A stretch of DNA of 64,000 nt from Candidatus Iainarchaeum sp. (GCA_016699555.1 CP064981.1:806001-870000); one strand, 5' to 3'. Positions 1-8,137 are shown, counted from the stretch's first letter. The notes: a model not told the origin generated them from the letters alone. Made by a program: numbers and translations.

Positions 1-464
1 GAGAAATTATTGAGCTATTGGAATTACTCTCCTTGCATGCCGCGCACATCTCCATCGTCAAAGGCAATCATGATCTGTGGATCGACCCCATTGCGCGCTT
101 CGCCAAGGTCGACATCCACAATCAAGGGCTGTATCTCGAAAAGAGCAATACCTATTTGTGCCACGGCCATGAAATCCCTCAAACACTGGAGTATGAAAAG
201 GCCACTACCATCGTGATCGGACACGACCACCCTGCCATCGAATTGCAAGAAGGAGCCAAGCGCGAGAAATTCAAATGCTTTTTAGTTGGAAAATATGGAA
301 AGAAACGCTTGATTGTTTTGCCATCGTTCAATTTCGCCGCCGTGGGAAGCGATCCACGCGTGGCGGCGCTTTCTCCTTTCCTCAAGCAAAATCTGGACAG
401 CTTCCAAGCATGGATGGTGGAGGATGAAGTGTATGCCTTCGGGAAACTCAAGGACTTGCCCTGA
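1..464 (+). CDS. metallophosphoesterase (ICC-like), 5' end outside window
   Basis: The reading frame is open at the left window edge and stops with TGA at 462-464, so only the C-terminal ~154 residues are visible. They carry metallophosphoesterase metal-binding motifs in the right order: GNHD, then HGHE, then GHDHP. This fits the small archaeal ICC-like (COG1407-type) phosphoesterases. They bind two metals and cleave phosphomonoesters or diesters, but the substrate cannot be read from the sequence. The two N-terminal metal motifs lie outside the window. The next gene is convergent, with 40 bp between the stops. Confidence 0.85.
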   Translation, partial: EIIELLELLSLHAAHISIVKGNHDLWIDPIARFAKVDIHNQGLYLEKSNTYLCHGHEIPQTLEYEKATTIVIGHDHPAIELQEGAKREKFKCFLVGKYGKKRLIVLPSFNFAAVGSDPRVAALSPFLKQNLDSFQAWMVEDEVYAFGKLKDLP

Positions 465-504
465 TTATCCAGCTTGCCCGCGTGAAAGGAATCGGAAATA
501 AGCA

Positions 505-1125
505 CTACTTGTCCTTGGAAAAGAAACGCTTCACGGGCTGCTTCCACTTGGCAACGGGGTAATCGGAAAACTCCGCGAGCAATCCCTTCTCATACAGCAA
601 GCGCGAGAAGCACTCGGCCGCGCGCTTGGCGTCGTCCAATGCGTTATGCGCTCCCGCGCGACGGACCAACCCCACGAACTCGCAGATGTCATCCAGCCCC
701 AGCTTGTGCACGCCGCCTTTGAGTTGGATATGGTGATTGTTTTCGAGGTGGCGCAACCACGCCAGGGTGTGGAGCTCGATCATCTTGTTCATGAAGGGCC
801 ATTTCAAGTGATAGCGCAACGCACCCTTCCACAAGAACAACATATCCCATGCCATGCTCTGCCCCGCGAGCGTGCGATTGGGAATTTTTTCGGCCCATTG
901 AAAAAACTGCTCCAACAATTGCTTCTCGCTCAAGTGGAGCTTGGAGAGATATTCTTGCGTGAAACCATGCGCCGTCGCGGCCTGCTCATCCCACTCGCTT
1001 CCGGGACGGGGCTTGCATTCGAGATAGAGCGTATTCGTGGGGTGCTCGAAATCGACCGCGGCCAAGCTGATGATGGAATGCGTTTCGGGATCGAGTCCGG
1101 TAAATTCCAAATCAATGACAATCAT
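505..1125 (-). CDS. DnaQ-like DEDDh 3'-5' exonuclease
   Basis: A 206-residue single-domain exonuclease. The ExoI motif is DLEFTGLD at the N-terminus. ExoII is represented by the AWD in AGQSMAWDMLF, and ExoIII by HNALDD, which supplies the H and final D of the DEDDh set. Such proteins remove 3' nucleotides from DNA or RNA; oligoribonuclease- and proofreading-type roles are both possible. I start at the ATG preceding IVIDLEF, which has GGTGG upstream; an in-frame ATG six codons earlier (1143) is the alternative. The Trm112-like gene ends about 25 bp upstream, so the two are probably co-transcribed. Confidence 0.8.
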   Translation of the reverse strand: MIVIDLEFTGLDPETHSIISLAAVDFEHPTNTLYLECKPRPGSEWDEQAATAHGFTQEYLSKLHLSEKQLLEQFFQWAEKIPNRTLAGQSMAWDMLFLWKGALRYHLKWPFMNKMIELHTLAWLRHLENNHHIQLKGGVHKLGLDDICEFVGLVRRAGAHNALDDAKRAAECFSRLLYEKGLLAEFSDYPVAKWKQPVKRFFSKDK

Positions 1126-1150
1126 TTTCCATCCACCAATCATTCATCCA

Positions 1151-1306
1151 TTATTCCAACATATTCGGGACGCCGTTCTTGATGGAATAAGCGTGCTTGC
1201 ATACATCGCACACGAGCTGATGCCTTTCTTTCTCATAGTGCAAGGTTCCCTGATCCTTGGGACAAACCAGCACCGAAAGCAGCTCGGGCGTCAAATAATG
1301 GCTCAT
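1151..1306 (-). CDS. Trm112-like zinc-binding mini protein (51 aa)
   Basis: This short ORF encodes 51 residues. It contains LLSVLVCPKD, a later CDVC pair and the ending YSIKNGVPNMLE. That pattern (an xxVLxCPxC/D knuckle, a second Cys pair, then an 'Y.I..GVP.ML' tail) is the signature of the Trm112/YcaR family. Archaeal and eukaryotic Trm112 binds and activates methyltransferases such as Trm11, Mtq2 and Bud23. One of the four zinc ligands appears to be Asp or missing. A TATA box at 1329-1338 lies ~27 nt upstream, giving a leaderless start. It precedes the exonuclease gene. A HemK/Mtq2-like possible partner is at 50663. Confidence 0.8.
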   Translation of the reverse strand: MSHYLTPELLSVLVCPKDQGTLHYEKERHQLVCDVCKHAYSIKNGVPNMLE

Positions 1307-1328
1307 ACACCCATTGGGCTGTTTACGG

Positions 1329-1338
1329 TTTTATAAAA
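1329..1338. promoter_or_regulatory. palindromic TATA box shared by divergent genes
   Basis: TTTTATAAAA is a perfect 10-bp palindrome lying between the Trm112-like start (1306, minus) and the TraB start (1364, plus). Its centre is ~27 and ~31 nt from the two start codons. This is the spacing expected if a single TATA element serves leaderless transcripts in both directions. Confidence 0.6.
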
Positions 1339-1363
1339 GGAATGAATGGGATTTGATTATTCT

Positions 1364-2602
1364 ATGTCCATCAAACGCATCGCTTTCCAGGGCAAGGAAA
1401 TCATCCTCGTCGGGACGGCGCACATCTCACGCGCATCCGTTGAATTGGTCGAAAAAACAATCGCAGAGGAAAAGCCCAACATCATCGCCGTGGAACTCGA
1501 CGAATCGCGTTTGCGTCAGTTGCTGGAGGGACAGCAATACGAAAAGATGAACATGTCCGAGCTCATCCAAAAAGGACAAGCGGGGCTGTTGCTCCTGAAT
1601 CTCTTTTTGGCCAACATGCAAAAGCGCCTCGGAGAAAACGTCGGAGTGAAACCCGGCGAAGAAATGTTGGTGGCAGTCAAGGCCGCACAAGCCGGCAAGA
1701 CACCCATCCTCCTCGCGGATCGCGATCTCAAAATCACCTTCCAGCGCGCGCTCGCGTCCATTTCGTTGTTCGAGAAACTCAAGCTCGGCGGGAGCATTTT
1801 TACCGGTTTCTTCGAGGAACAGAAACCATTCGATAAGGAACAGATCGAAAAGATGAAAGACCAAGACCTGATCTCGCACTTGTTGGAGGAGCTCAGCAAG
1901 CAATACCCCAAGCTCAAGCAGACGCTCGTGGACGAACGCGATGCATATCTGGCGCACAAGATTATGCTCTCCCCCGGAAAGAAAACCGTTGCCGTCGTGG
2001 GAGCAGGACACATGCAGGGGATCCAAAGCCACATCGCCGCGCATGAGCAACAACTGCAATTGCTCAAGAAGGAAGCCAAAAAAGCAGAAAAAGAAAAGGA
2101 CACGAAAATTATGCAGCCCGCGCCCATCATTCCTTCGCTCGCGGAATTGGAAACGCTCCCCAAACCAAAACCATGGGGCAAAATCATCGAGTGGGGAATA
2201 CCACTCATTTTCCTCGCGGCACTCATCTATTTCTTCTTTACCAAGGGAGCAGAGCTCTCTATTGAGTTCGCCATCGCATGGATTGTTTCCCATGGCGTGC
2301 TCGCGGCTCTCGGAGCATTCATCGGAGGCGCACGCCTGCGCACGGTGGGATGGGTCGCGCTCACGGCATGGTTCGCCGCCATCCACCCCCTTATTGCAAC
2401 CGGATGGATTGCTGCCGCGGCCGAACTAAAAGCAAAACCCCCCACGATCCAGGAATTCACTCAACTCTCAGAGTTACGCACGCTGGGGGATTTTAGACGA
2501 AACCGCGTGACACAAATACTACTCATTACCGTCCTCGCAAATATTGGAGGGATGTTGGCGGGATTCATCATCATCCCCTACTTATTCGGGTTCAAACTCT
2601 AA
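1364..2602 (+). CDS. TraB/PrgY family membrane protein
   Basis: A 412-residue protein. The N-terminal ~230 residues contain the TraB-family landmarks: VGTAHIS near the start, the conserved ADRD region and GAGHMQGI near residue 220. A Lys/Glu-rich linker follows, and then four or five hydrophobic segments (from about residue 270) with the GGARLRTVGW and AAAELKAKPPT loops typical of archaeal TraB proteins. The family is widespread in archaea. PrgY/TraB-type members are thought to act on peptides or as metal-dependent enzymes, but no activity is assured here. The start at 1364 fits the upstream TATA box; ATG 1346 is the alternative. Confidence 0.85.
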   Translation: MSIKRIAFQGKEIILVGTAHISRASVELVEKTIAEEKPNIIAVELDESRLRQLLEGQQYEKMNMSELIQKGQAGLLLLNLFLANMQKRLGENVGVKPGEEMLVAVKAAQAGKTPILLADRDLKITFQRALASISLFEKLKLGGSIFTGFFEEQKPFDKEQIEKMKDQDLISHLLEELSKQYPKLKQTLVDERDAYLAHKIMLSPGKKTVAVVGAGHMQGIQSHIAAHEQQLQLLKKEAKKAEKEKDTKIMQPAPIIPSLAELETLPKPKPWGKIIEWGIPLIFLAALIYFFFTKGAELSIEFAIAWIVSHGVLAALGAFIGGARLRTVGWVALTAWFAAIHPLIATGWIAAAAELKAKPPTIQEFTQLSELRTLGDFRRNRVTQILLITVLANIGGMLAGFIIIPYLFGFKL

Positions 2603-2614
2603 GCCGTAAAACAG

Positions 2615-2986
2615 TCAGCGCACTTCCGCACCGCTCTTCACGGGTTTTTCTGCCACTAGCAAGGAGAATTTCCCCTCATCATCGAGCGCGGCCAAAATCA
2701 TCCCTTGGCTCATCACGCCTCCGAGCTTTTTGGCTTCCAAATTCGCCACGACGCAAATGGTTTTTCCCACGAGCTCTTCGGGAGAATACCACTGCCGAAT
2801 GCCGGAAACAATCGTGCGTGTCTCATTTCCCATTTCAACGGTCAGCTGGTATAATTTATCCTTGTTCGCCACAGGTACCGCAGAAATCACTTTGGCGGTG
2901 CGGAGCTCCACCGTATTCATGAAGATGTCAATCGTAATAGGTGCATGGCTTCGTTTCGCTTCGGCAGGATTCGGTTGGTCGTTCAT
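2615..2986 (-). CDS. EMAP/CsaA-type tRNA-binding domain protein (MetRS C-domain-like)
   Basis: A 123-residue OB-fold protein with the classic tRNA-binding domain order: VELRTAKVISA, DKLYQLTVEMG, RTIVSGI, VVANLEAKKLGGVMSQGMILAA. Alone it corresponds to the C-terminal domain of methionyl-tRNA synthetase, or to free-standing Trbp111/CsaA proteins. It probably binds tRNA elbows, either as a dimer or as a detached MetRS appendix. I start at MNDQPNPAE because a longer reading frame would run into the upstream transferase gene. It lies 62 bp downstream of that gene on the same strand. Confidence 0.85.
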   Translation of the reverse strand: MNDQPNPAEAKRSHAPITIDIFMNTVELRTAKVISAVPVANKDKLYQLTVEMGNETRTIVSGIRQWYSPEELVGKTICVVANLEAKKLGGVMSQGMILAALDDEGKFSLLVAEKPVKSGAEVR

Positions 2987-3048
2987 ACACGCAAAGGGAA
3001 GGGAATCTCTTTTATGCTTAGCGGGGAGATTTGATTTCGTGCGAAAAA

Positions 3049-3702
3049 TCAGCGTTCTTTTCCCGCTTTCAAATAAGGAAGGATCGCCCCTTTCTTTTCT
3101 GCTGCAGCAATCAATTTTCGGGCATACATCATGCGTTGCACGGAACCAATAATCGCAACCACTACCAATACCCATAACGTGCTGCTCATGATCTGCACGC
3201 CCTGCAATGGATGCAGTGCGGCCCATAGCGTTCCAAACCACAACACCGCAAACTTATCCGCGTGCTCTCCAATCGCTGGCCAGTCGTGATTGTCCATGAT
3301 GATCACTAACCCAGCGCGGGGTTTCGCATAACTGGAAAGCAAACCAAAACCTAGCGCTGCGATCGCAGCGATGGGCGCAATGAATGCGAGCCCGATGAAA
3401 ATGAGAATCTCCACGACTTTGTCGATCATCGTCTCGAAGTAATTTCCCCACAGTGATTGCAGTTCCTGCGCGCGTGCGACCGTTCCATCAATGGCATCCC
3501 ACAAACCAGCGACGGGCACCAAAATGAGCGCAGCCCACCAGTCGTGCGAGAGATAGGCATAGCCTGCCCACGCGGCAAAAGGAATCCCTAGCAGCGTAAC
3601 CCATTTTGGGTGCACGTGAAGGGCGATGAAAGGCTGTGCAAGCAACCCAAAAAGAGGTTTGAGGATTCCACGGAACTGAGAGAGCATGCAAAAAACACTC
3701 AT
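3049..3702 (-). CDS. CDP-alcohol phosphatidyltransferase family protein
   Basis: A 217-residue integral membrane enzyme with 5-6 hydrophobic segments. It carries the CDP-alcohol phosphotransferase signature starting at D69 (DAIDGTVAR), then G86 and D94. The third Asp of the DX2DGX2ARX8GX3DX3D motif is replaced by Glu (E90). Homologues make archaetidylinositol phosphate or related ether-lipid head groups from CDP-archaeol. The start at 3702 is chosen because a TATA-like CATAATAA lies ~28 nt upstream; starts at 3765 and 3687 are possible. Confidence 0.8.
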   Translation of the reverse strand: MSVFCMLSQFRGILKPLFGLLAQPFIALHVHPKWVTLLGIPFAAWAGYAYLSHDWWAALILVPVAGLWDAIDGTVARAQELQSLWGNYFETMIDKVVEILIFIGLAFIAPIAAIAALGFGLLSSYAKPRAGLVIIMDNHDWPAIGEHADKFAVLWFGTLWAALHPLQGVQIMSSTLWVLVVVAIIGSVQRMMYARKLIAAAEKKGAILPYLKAGKER

Positions 3703-3765
3703 GGGGGGTTTATGAAATGAAACCCTTATTATGTAGCACACAATGGCAATCGTCGAAAGAAGCAT

Positions 3766-4039
3766 TCACTCACTCGCGTTAATCTATGAAATTATTGCTT
3801 TGTTTTGAAAATAGGGCGTATTCTGAACCCCTTTCGGGCAAAAAGACGCGAAATACGAACCATTACGTATATAAAGGAGAAAGTACAGAAAACAAAGCTA
3901 TCTGCAAGGAAATGGTTCGGATTCCCGCACCAGAACCTTAAAGAATCTCCAATACGACAAACAAACGCCCCCCACGTGCGTTGAGGTGACTCCCAATATG
4001 AGTTTAGTAAGCTTAACATTCGGCGATGGTCGAAATAAA
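3766..4039. other. intergenic region, promoter signals only
   Basis: About 270 bp between divergent genes. A strong TATA-like ACGTATATAAAGG lies near 3865-3877 and a weaker CTTAACAT near 4011-4018, ~26 nt before the 4040 start. I see no convincing protein or RNA gene here; the short reading frames lack any recognisable feature. Confidence 0.4.
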
Positions 4040-4366
4040 ATGAGTGTCCAGTCGGAACTCCAGGTGCTCTCGCGCCCGGTCGACCACATCAAAGTAGCCC
4101 CCGGTTCCGAGCCCAAGCTGGAAGTCCAAAAGGTCTCCACCTTCTTAGGATTCGATGGCGTCTATATCATCGGAAAAGTGACCTCAGGCGTTGTGGCCCC
4201 CACCATGATGGGCGTGTCCAGCACCGGCAAGACATTCAAAATTTCCGAAATCGAAAGCAAATACCCCAATTGCACGGTCGGAAAACAAGGCATGACCATT
4301 GGCATTTCCGCTCACGGAATAGGCAAAGAAGACATTGCCCAAGGCGCGACCATTTTCTTCCAATAA
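4040..4366 (+). CDS. small beta-barrel protein resembling translation-factor domain 2
   Basis: A 108-residue protein rich in short beta strands: VDHIKVAPGSEPKLEVQKVSTFLGFDGVYIIGKVTSG and so on. The layout (an isolated barrel with a central G-x-V-T-S-G turn and GKTFKISEIE) resembles the stand-alone EF-Tu domain-2-like proteins of archaea. The match is by pattern only and no catalytic residue is visible. ATG 4040 is chosen because a CTTAACAT box lies 26 nt upstream; ATGs at 3986 and 3998 would also be in frame. The magnesium transporter gene follows 52 bp downstream. Confidence 0.5.
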   Translation: MSVQSELQVLSRPVDHIKVAPGSEPKLEVQKVSTFLGFDGVYIIGKVTSGVVAPTMMGVSSTGKTFKISEIESKYPNCTVGKQGMTIGISAHGIGKEDIAQGATIFFQ

Positions 4367-4418
4367 TTCCGTGAAGAAAACCGCGCCCTTTTAATCCCTC
4401 AATCCTTTCACCCCTAGC

Positions 4419-5441
4419 ATGCACAGTAAGTTAAGCCTCAATACTTTCACCAATCCCAAAATGACCCTCCAGCATGCGCGAGCCGACAAAGAGCTGGCAG
4501 CCCATTACATGATTCAGCGCATCCCGATCGTCCGGGATAATTGGAATATCGCACAAATCCACCAATACCTGCATGACAACAAACAATTCGAATCGACGAA
4601 TTATGTTTATGTTTTGGACGGCCATGAAAAACTCGTGGGAGTCGTTTCACTCCATGAAATATTCGAACACCGGGATACATCCATCCGCAAGCTCATGCAT
4701 CGCGAAATCATCGCCGTGACGCCGGACACGCATATCGAACGCGTGGCAAAATTGGCACTCGAACACAACCTACGCGCCATCCCCGTCGTCAAACGCGGAA
4801 CACTCGCAGGGGTCATCGAGACCCAAAAGATCCTTTCGATTCTCAATCGTGCGCTCCGCGAGCACGTCATGTCATTCGGTGGTGTCCACAAGGGGCATTT
4901 GGACTACGACGACATCATGAAGATGCCGCTATTCACCAGCATCACCCACCGACTGCCATGGCTATTGATTGGGTTGCTGGGCGTCATCGTGGCGGCGGCC
5001 GCCATCGACCGGTTTGCGGCCGTACTGAACGCACACATTATCCTGGCATTCTTCATCCCGGCCATCGTATATATGAGCGGCGCACTCGGCGCCCAAAACC
5101 AAACCCTTTTCGTCCGGGATTTAGCGCTCATGGGGAGCGAATTGAAGATTCCCCAATACTTCTTCCGCACCACTGCCATCAGTTTCAGCATGAGCCTAGT
5201 GATTGGAGCCCTCGTTTTCGCGCTGACTACCCTCATCTGGCACAACACGCGCGTGGCGTTGGTGATTGCCATTGCCATGTTCGCGACCCTCATGGTTTCC
5301 TGTTTCACGTCCCTCCTCACCACGCTCCTGTTCAAATACCTCAAACAAGACCCCGCGCTCGGAAGCGGGCCTTTCGGCACCATCGTGTCGGATTTATCCT
5401 CCATCATCATCTATTTCGTGATCGTCTCGCTATTGCTATAG
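4419..5441 (+). CDS. mgtE: MgtE-type Mg2+ channel, lacking the N-terminal domain
   Basis: A 340-residue protein. Residues ~25-145 form a CBS-domain pair (YVLDGHEKLVGVVSLHE, then IPVVKRGTLAGVIE). Residues ~175-340 form the five-helix MgtE pore domain, recognised by RLPWLLIGL and the final DPALGSGPFGTIVSDLSSI, where MgtE proteins coordinate Mg2+. Canonical MgtE is ~450 aa and begins with a helical N domain that gates the channel; here the protein starts almost directly with the CBS domains. A TATA box (CTTTTAAT) ~29 nt upstream supports a leaderless start. Confidence 0.85.
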   Translation: MHSKLSLNTFTNPKMTLQHARADKELAAHYMIQRIPIVRDNWNIAQIHQYLHDNKQFESTNYVYVLDGHEKLVGVVSLHEIFEHRDTSIRKLMHREIIAVTPDTHIERVAKLALEHNLRAIPVVKRGTLAGVIETQKILSILNRALREHVMSFGGVHKGHLDYDDIMKMPLFTSITHRLPWLLIGLLGVIVAAAAIDRFAAVLNAHIILAFFIPAIVYMSGALGAQNQTLFVRDLALMGSELKIPQYFFRTTAISFSMSLVIGALVFALTTLIWHNTRVALVIAIAMFATLMVSCFTSLLTTLLFKYLKQDPALGSGPFGTIVSDLSSIIIYFVIVSLLL

Positions 5442-5507
5442 CACTACCCCCACCATAATCAGACGTGACGATGCGCAAAAAAATAATAGAAAAAAAAAAG
5501 CATTCCA

Positions 5508-5918
5508 TCATTGGATGAAATGCAACGCGAGCAAATGCCCATCATAGGGAATGGGAACTAAAATGGTCGTGGTTTTCTTCTTCTTACCGCTCTTGTGCTT
5601 CCACACAATCGTATTCGAGGAACCGGCGCCTGATTCCATGGCATTCGAGAAGGCTTTCACCAATTTCTTTTGACTCGACGCATCCACGAACAACTCCAAA
5701 AAGTGTTTCTTGGACTTGAAAGCCGCCGCGGGAGTGGCATACCCCACGAGCTCCCCGAACTTCTTATTCCAGACGACGTGGTGGTCGTCCAAGTAGATGT
5801 AGACTGCCTGCTCCGAGTAATCAAAAAAGTCCTTGAATTGCTTATGGATTCCGCTCAATACTTCTGCATGATGCGCTTCAGCCGTCAAGATAATCACCAC
5901 CTTGAATGAAGCGCTCAC
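5508..5918 (-). CDS. PAS-fold protein of unknown role
   Basis: A 136-residue protein that looks like a single PAS domain: FFDYSEQAVYIYLDDHHVVWNKKFGELVGY, then an 'HFLELFVDAS' helix and beta strands NTIVWKHKSGKKKKTTTILVPI. No kinase, HTH or other effector is attached. It could be a sensor module that works by protein interaction, or an orphan. The start is GTG at 5918. A GTG ~7 codons later fits better with the TATA-like element at 5920-5930. It is convergent with mgtE. Confidence 0.55.
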   Translation of the reverse strand: MSASFKVVIILTAEAHHAEVLSGIHKQFKDFFDYSEQAVYIYLDDHHVVWNKKFGELVGYATPAAAFKSKKHFLELFVDASSQKKLVKAFSNAMESGAGSSNTIVWKHKSGKKKKTTTILVPIPYDGHLLALHFIQ

Positions 5919-6056
5919 GCATATAATACTAGCCCCATCAGCTCAAATTCCCTTAACCGCTCGCGAAATGGCGCAAGATTAATAACCATCCTCCGAGGCA
6001 ATAGTCCCTATAACGAGCGCTTTGGGCGCTTGCCAGGGGTATTGGAGGAATAGAAG

Positions 6057-6410
6057 ATGGTTGGAATGTTTGATGATTCTCCGAGTGACGTCGAAATGCG
6101 CAAACAGGCATTTCTGCAGGGCGTGCAGCGCTGGAAGAACGTAGAGCAACGCCGCGTGGGATTGGGAGACGGATTCTTCGTGAACGGGGAGATGTTCATC
6201 GAGATGCAAACTACCTTGCGCACCATTCGCGTGGCGGTTCGCCTGCCCAATACGCACCAACAGCGCGCGTTGAACAACAATATGGCTCGCGCGCATCGCG
6301 AACCCATGCAATTCCGCGCGGGATGGGTGGAAATCGATGTTGATTCCGAGGAAGCGCTTGAAAACGCACTCACATTGACACGACAAGGCTACATGGCGTT
6401 CGGGCGATAA
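6057..6410 (+). CDS. hypothetical protein, DUF5519/luciferase-domain-like
   Basis: A 117-residue protein preceded by a strong GGAGG eight bases before the ATG. The sequence QRRVGLGDGFFVNGEMFIEM…RLPNTH…MQFRAGWVEIDVDSEEALENALTLTRQGYMAF recalls the small DUF5519 ('luciferase domain') proteins, which share a central basic strand and a final 'WV.....EEdle.Al.Ll..aY' helix. The assignment is by pattern and tentative. It stands alone between a divergent PAS gene and an AT-rich island. Confidence 0.5.
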   Translation: MVGMFDDSPSDVEMRKQAFLQGVQRWKNVEQRRVGLGDGFFVNGEMFIEMQTTLRTIRVAVRLPNTHQQRALNNNMARAHREPMQFRAGWVEIDVDSEEALENALTLTRQGYMAFGR

Positions 6411-6484
6411 TCTAGGATGCTTTTCACTAATTTACTCGAAAAAAAATTGACTCAAATTAGAAGGATTTGAATATGATGTCTTGG

Positions 6485-6528
6485 AAGGAAGTACATTTAG
6501 TGGCGAATAGGAGACCAACTACTTCCTT
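6485..6528. promoter_or_regulatory. 9-bp inverted repeat overlapping a TATA region
   Basis: AAGGAAGTA (6485-6493) and TACTTCCTT (6520-6528) are perfect reverse complements separated by 26 nt. The right arm touches a TATA-like CTTTAATATCC that sits ~25 nt before the start codon at 6555. This placement could be an operator for the downstream gene; chance cannot be excluded in AT-rich DNA. Confidence 0.35.
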
Positions 6529-6554
6529 TAATATCCAGCTATGCTATTGCTTTC

Positions 6555-7313
6555 ATGTCAGAGTATAAACCAATTATTATTGGAATTGAACACGTTCAGG
6601 AAAACCTTCCCGCAGCCAAGCGAGTAATACTGAACTTAAAAAAAAAAGGAATTCGAACGATTGCACTTGAAGAGACGGCAATGTTAGACGGCAGTACGCT
6701 GCATCTCGTAAGTAATGAATCAGACACTGACACGGCAACAAAATTAAAGTTAACCCGTGTTTTTGCAACACTTTCAAGTTGGCCAAATCTTGGATTTTTC
6801 GAAGAACTCAAAAATTATGCGAAAAAATTAGGCATTGAAGTGAAAAGCATTGAATCCCGCAGACTTCAGCGCTTAAAAAATGTGCTTCTCTGGCGTGCAA
6901 TTCGTGACCATATTAAAGAAGGCAAAAATCTTGACTATAATGACAAGCATTATCTTTCCAGTCAAATAGAAGAAATAAGAAAACAAGAATTCAGAAATAC
7001 ATTCCCTCGAGACGTTTATATTAACATGGGTTTGCGTACAAAGAACATGATAACGAGGACAAGAATACATCAGTACGAAGCTGTCATCGTTGGAGGGGCT
7101 CATGCAATTGATATTGCTCGTGCATTTGGAATGACCCCGCGCAGAATCACATATGTTGTTAACAGAAGAATCCTGAAGCCTCATTTACCCTCTAAACGAG
7201 GAGGATACAACATAATCACAAAAAAAATAGATGCCATGAAGCAATATAGAACACAATACGCCAATTATTCTAAAAATCGCGCACAGAATAGAGTGCGACG
7301 AAGACAGAGTTGA
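6555..7313 (+). CDS. TraB/EreA-like protein in an AT-rich island
   Basis: A 252-residue protein. It begins IIIGIEHVQENLPAAKRVILNLKKKGIRTIALEET and carries VIVGGAHAIDIARAFGM near residue 178, matching the paired 'G.eH … E' and 'GgaHa..i' elements of the TraB/EreA superfamily. The C-terminus is very basic and may bind nucleic acid. Base composition is clearly more AT-rich than its neighbours, with many AAA and ATA codons, suggesting transfer or a relaxed region. It is distinct in sequence from the membrane TraB protein at 1364. Confidence 0.5.
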   Translation: MSEYKPIIIGIEHVQENLPAAKRVILNLKKKGIRTIALEETAMLDGSTLHLVSNESDTDTATKLKLTRVFATLSSWPNLGFFEELKNYAKKLGIEVKSIESRRLQRLKNVLLWRAIRDHIKEGKNLDYNDKHYLSSQIEEIRKQEFRNTFPRDVYINMGLRTKNMITRTRIHQYEAVIVGGAHAIDIARAFGMTPRRITYVVNRRILKPHLPSKRGGYNIITKKIDAMKQYRTQYANYSKNRAQNRVRRRQS

Positions 7314-7681
7314 ATGCCTTTGTTTTTGGCCTTAGATTAGTAATAGTGAGTCAGCTATCGTTCGACCAAATAGTTGCGTGCCGTTTGATAGTATACGTTC
7401 CACTAGCATTTCACACATAGAAAAAAAGGCTCAATGGAGAAACGCTAACTATACATGCGTTCGCTAAAGTATTTTTCATCTAGTTACAACAGAATTTCTT
7501 ATGAGCATTCATTTTTCTAGGAATGATTGAGATTAATGCATAATATAGTTTGGCATTGCCAATCCAATAATTTTTGAGTTAGCGTTTGTTAATGGACTCA
7601 AGAAACAAACTCGATAAATGAATGCGGGAATTACAGTCTTTAAAAAACTGGATTACCTTTATCACTTGAAAATGCAAATCA
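7314..7681. other. 368-bp AT-rich non-coding stretch with an 11-bp inverted repeat
   Basis: No plausible gene is visible. AAACGCTAACT (7440-7450) is matched by its exact reverse complement AGTTAGCGTTT (7577-7587), 126 nt apart. The region belongs with the AT-rich gene at 6555 and may be the scar or flank of an imported segment. Confidence 0.4.
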
Positions 7682-8137
7682 CTAATCCGGCATCTCGTAT
7701 TCCACAAAATCTTTCTTCGAGGAGTAAAGGGATTCCAACCATCCCGAGGTCATCTTCCCAATCCCCTGGAATTCCTGGAAGCACTCGTTCAATTGCTTCG
7801 CGAGGATAGGGGAATTTTGGCTTTCTTTCTTGCAGTGCTCGATCCATTTTAGCGCAGAACCGAATTGCTTCTGTTTTTGTTGGATGATCTTTGCATTCTG
7901 CAAGACAGCGCGCATCTTGAACTTATTCTTGATCATGCCCTCAGCTTGCATGAAGGAATCCAAGTCATTCTCGTCCATTTTGGCCAGCTTTTTCACGTCA
8001 AACTGATAGAAGGCTTTCTGGATCTGCGGCCACTTCTTCTCCACGAGGCGATAGTTGAAACGGATTACAAACACAATAAAGGAAATCTGGTCCAATAACC
8101 CGGAATCGGTTTTGGCCTTGTAAACGCGCTGCTTCAT
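7682..8137 (-). CDS. DNA-3-methyladenine glycosylase I (Tag)-like HhH protein
   Basis: A 151-residue helical protein. Its middle part (KKWPQIQKAFYQFDVKKLAKM, DENDLDSFMQAEGMIKNKFKMRAVLQNAKII) follows the Tag/COG2818 pattern, in which these helices form the DNA-binding core that removes alkylated adenine. The zinc-ligating N-terminal CPW motif of true Tag enzymes is absent and the protein is shorter than the ~190-aa norm, so activity is uncertain. A TATA box (CCTATTAAT) lies 26 nt before the start. Confidence 0.6.
   Translation of the reverse strand: MKQRVYKAKTDSGLLDQISFIVFVIRFNYRLVEKKWPQIQKAFYQFDVKKLAKMDENDLDSFMQAEGMIKNKFKMRAVLQNAKIIQQKQKQFGSALKWIEHCKKESQNSPILAKQLNECFQEFQGIGKMTSGWLESLYSSKKDFVEYEMPD

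Noticed and set aside
1427..2386. 319-codon reading frame antisense to the TraB gene
   Set aside because: The translation is low-complexity (Glu/Phe/Leu patches) and mirrors a strong TraB-family gene with clear motifs; typical antisense shadow of a codon-biased gene.
2987..3241. N-terminal extension of the tRNA-binding protein (to 208 aa)
   Set aside because: The extension lies within the coding region of the upstream CDP-alcohol transferase in another frame and has no domain-like sequence.
5979..6386. 135-codon minus-strand frame opposite the 6057 gene
   Set aside because: No upstream TATA or SD signal, and the plus-strand frame has GGAGG at ideal distance and a family-like pattern.
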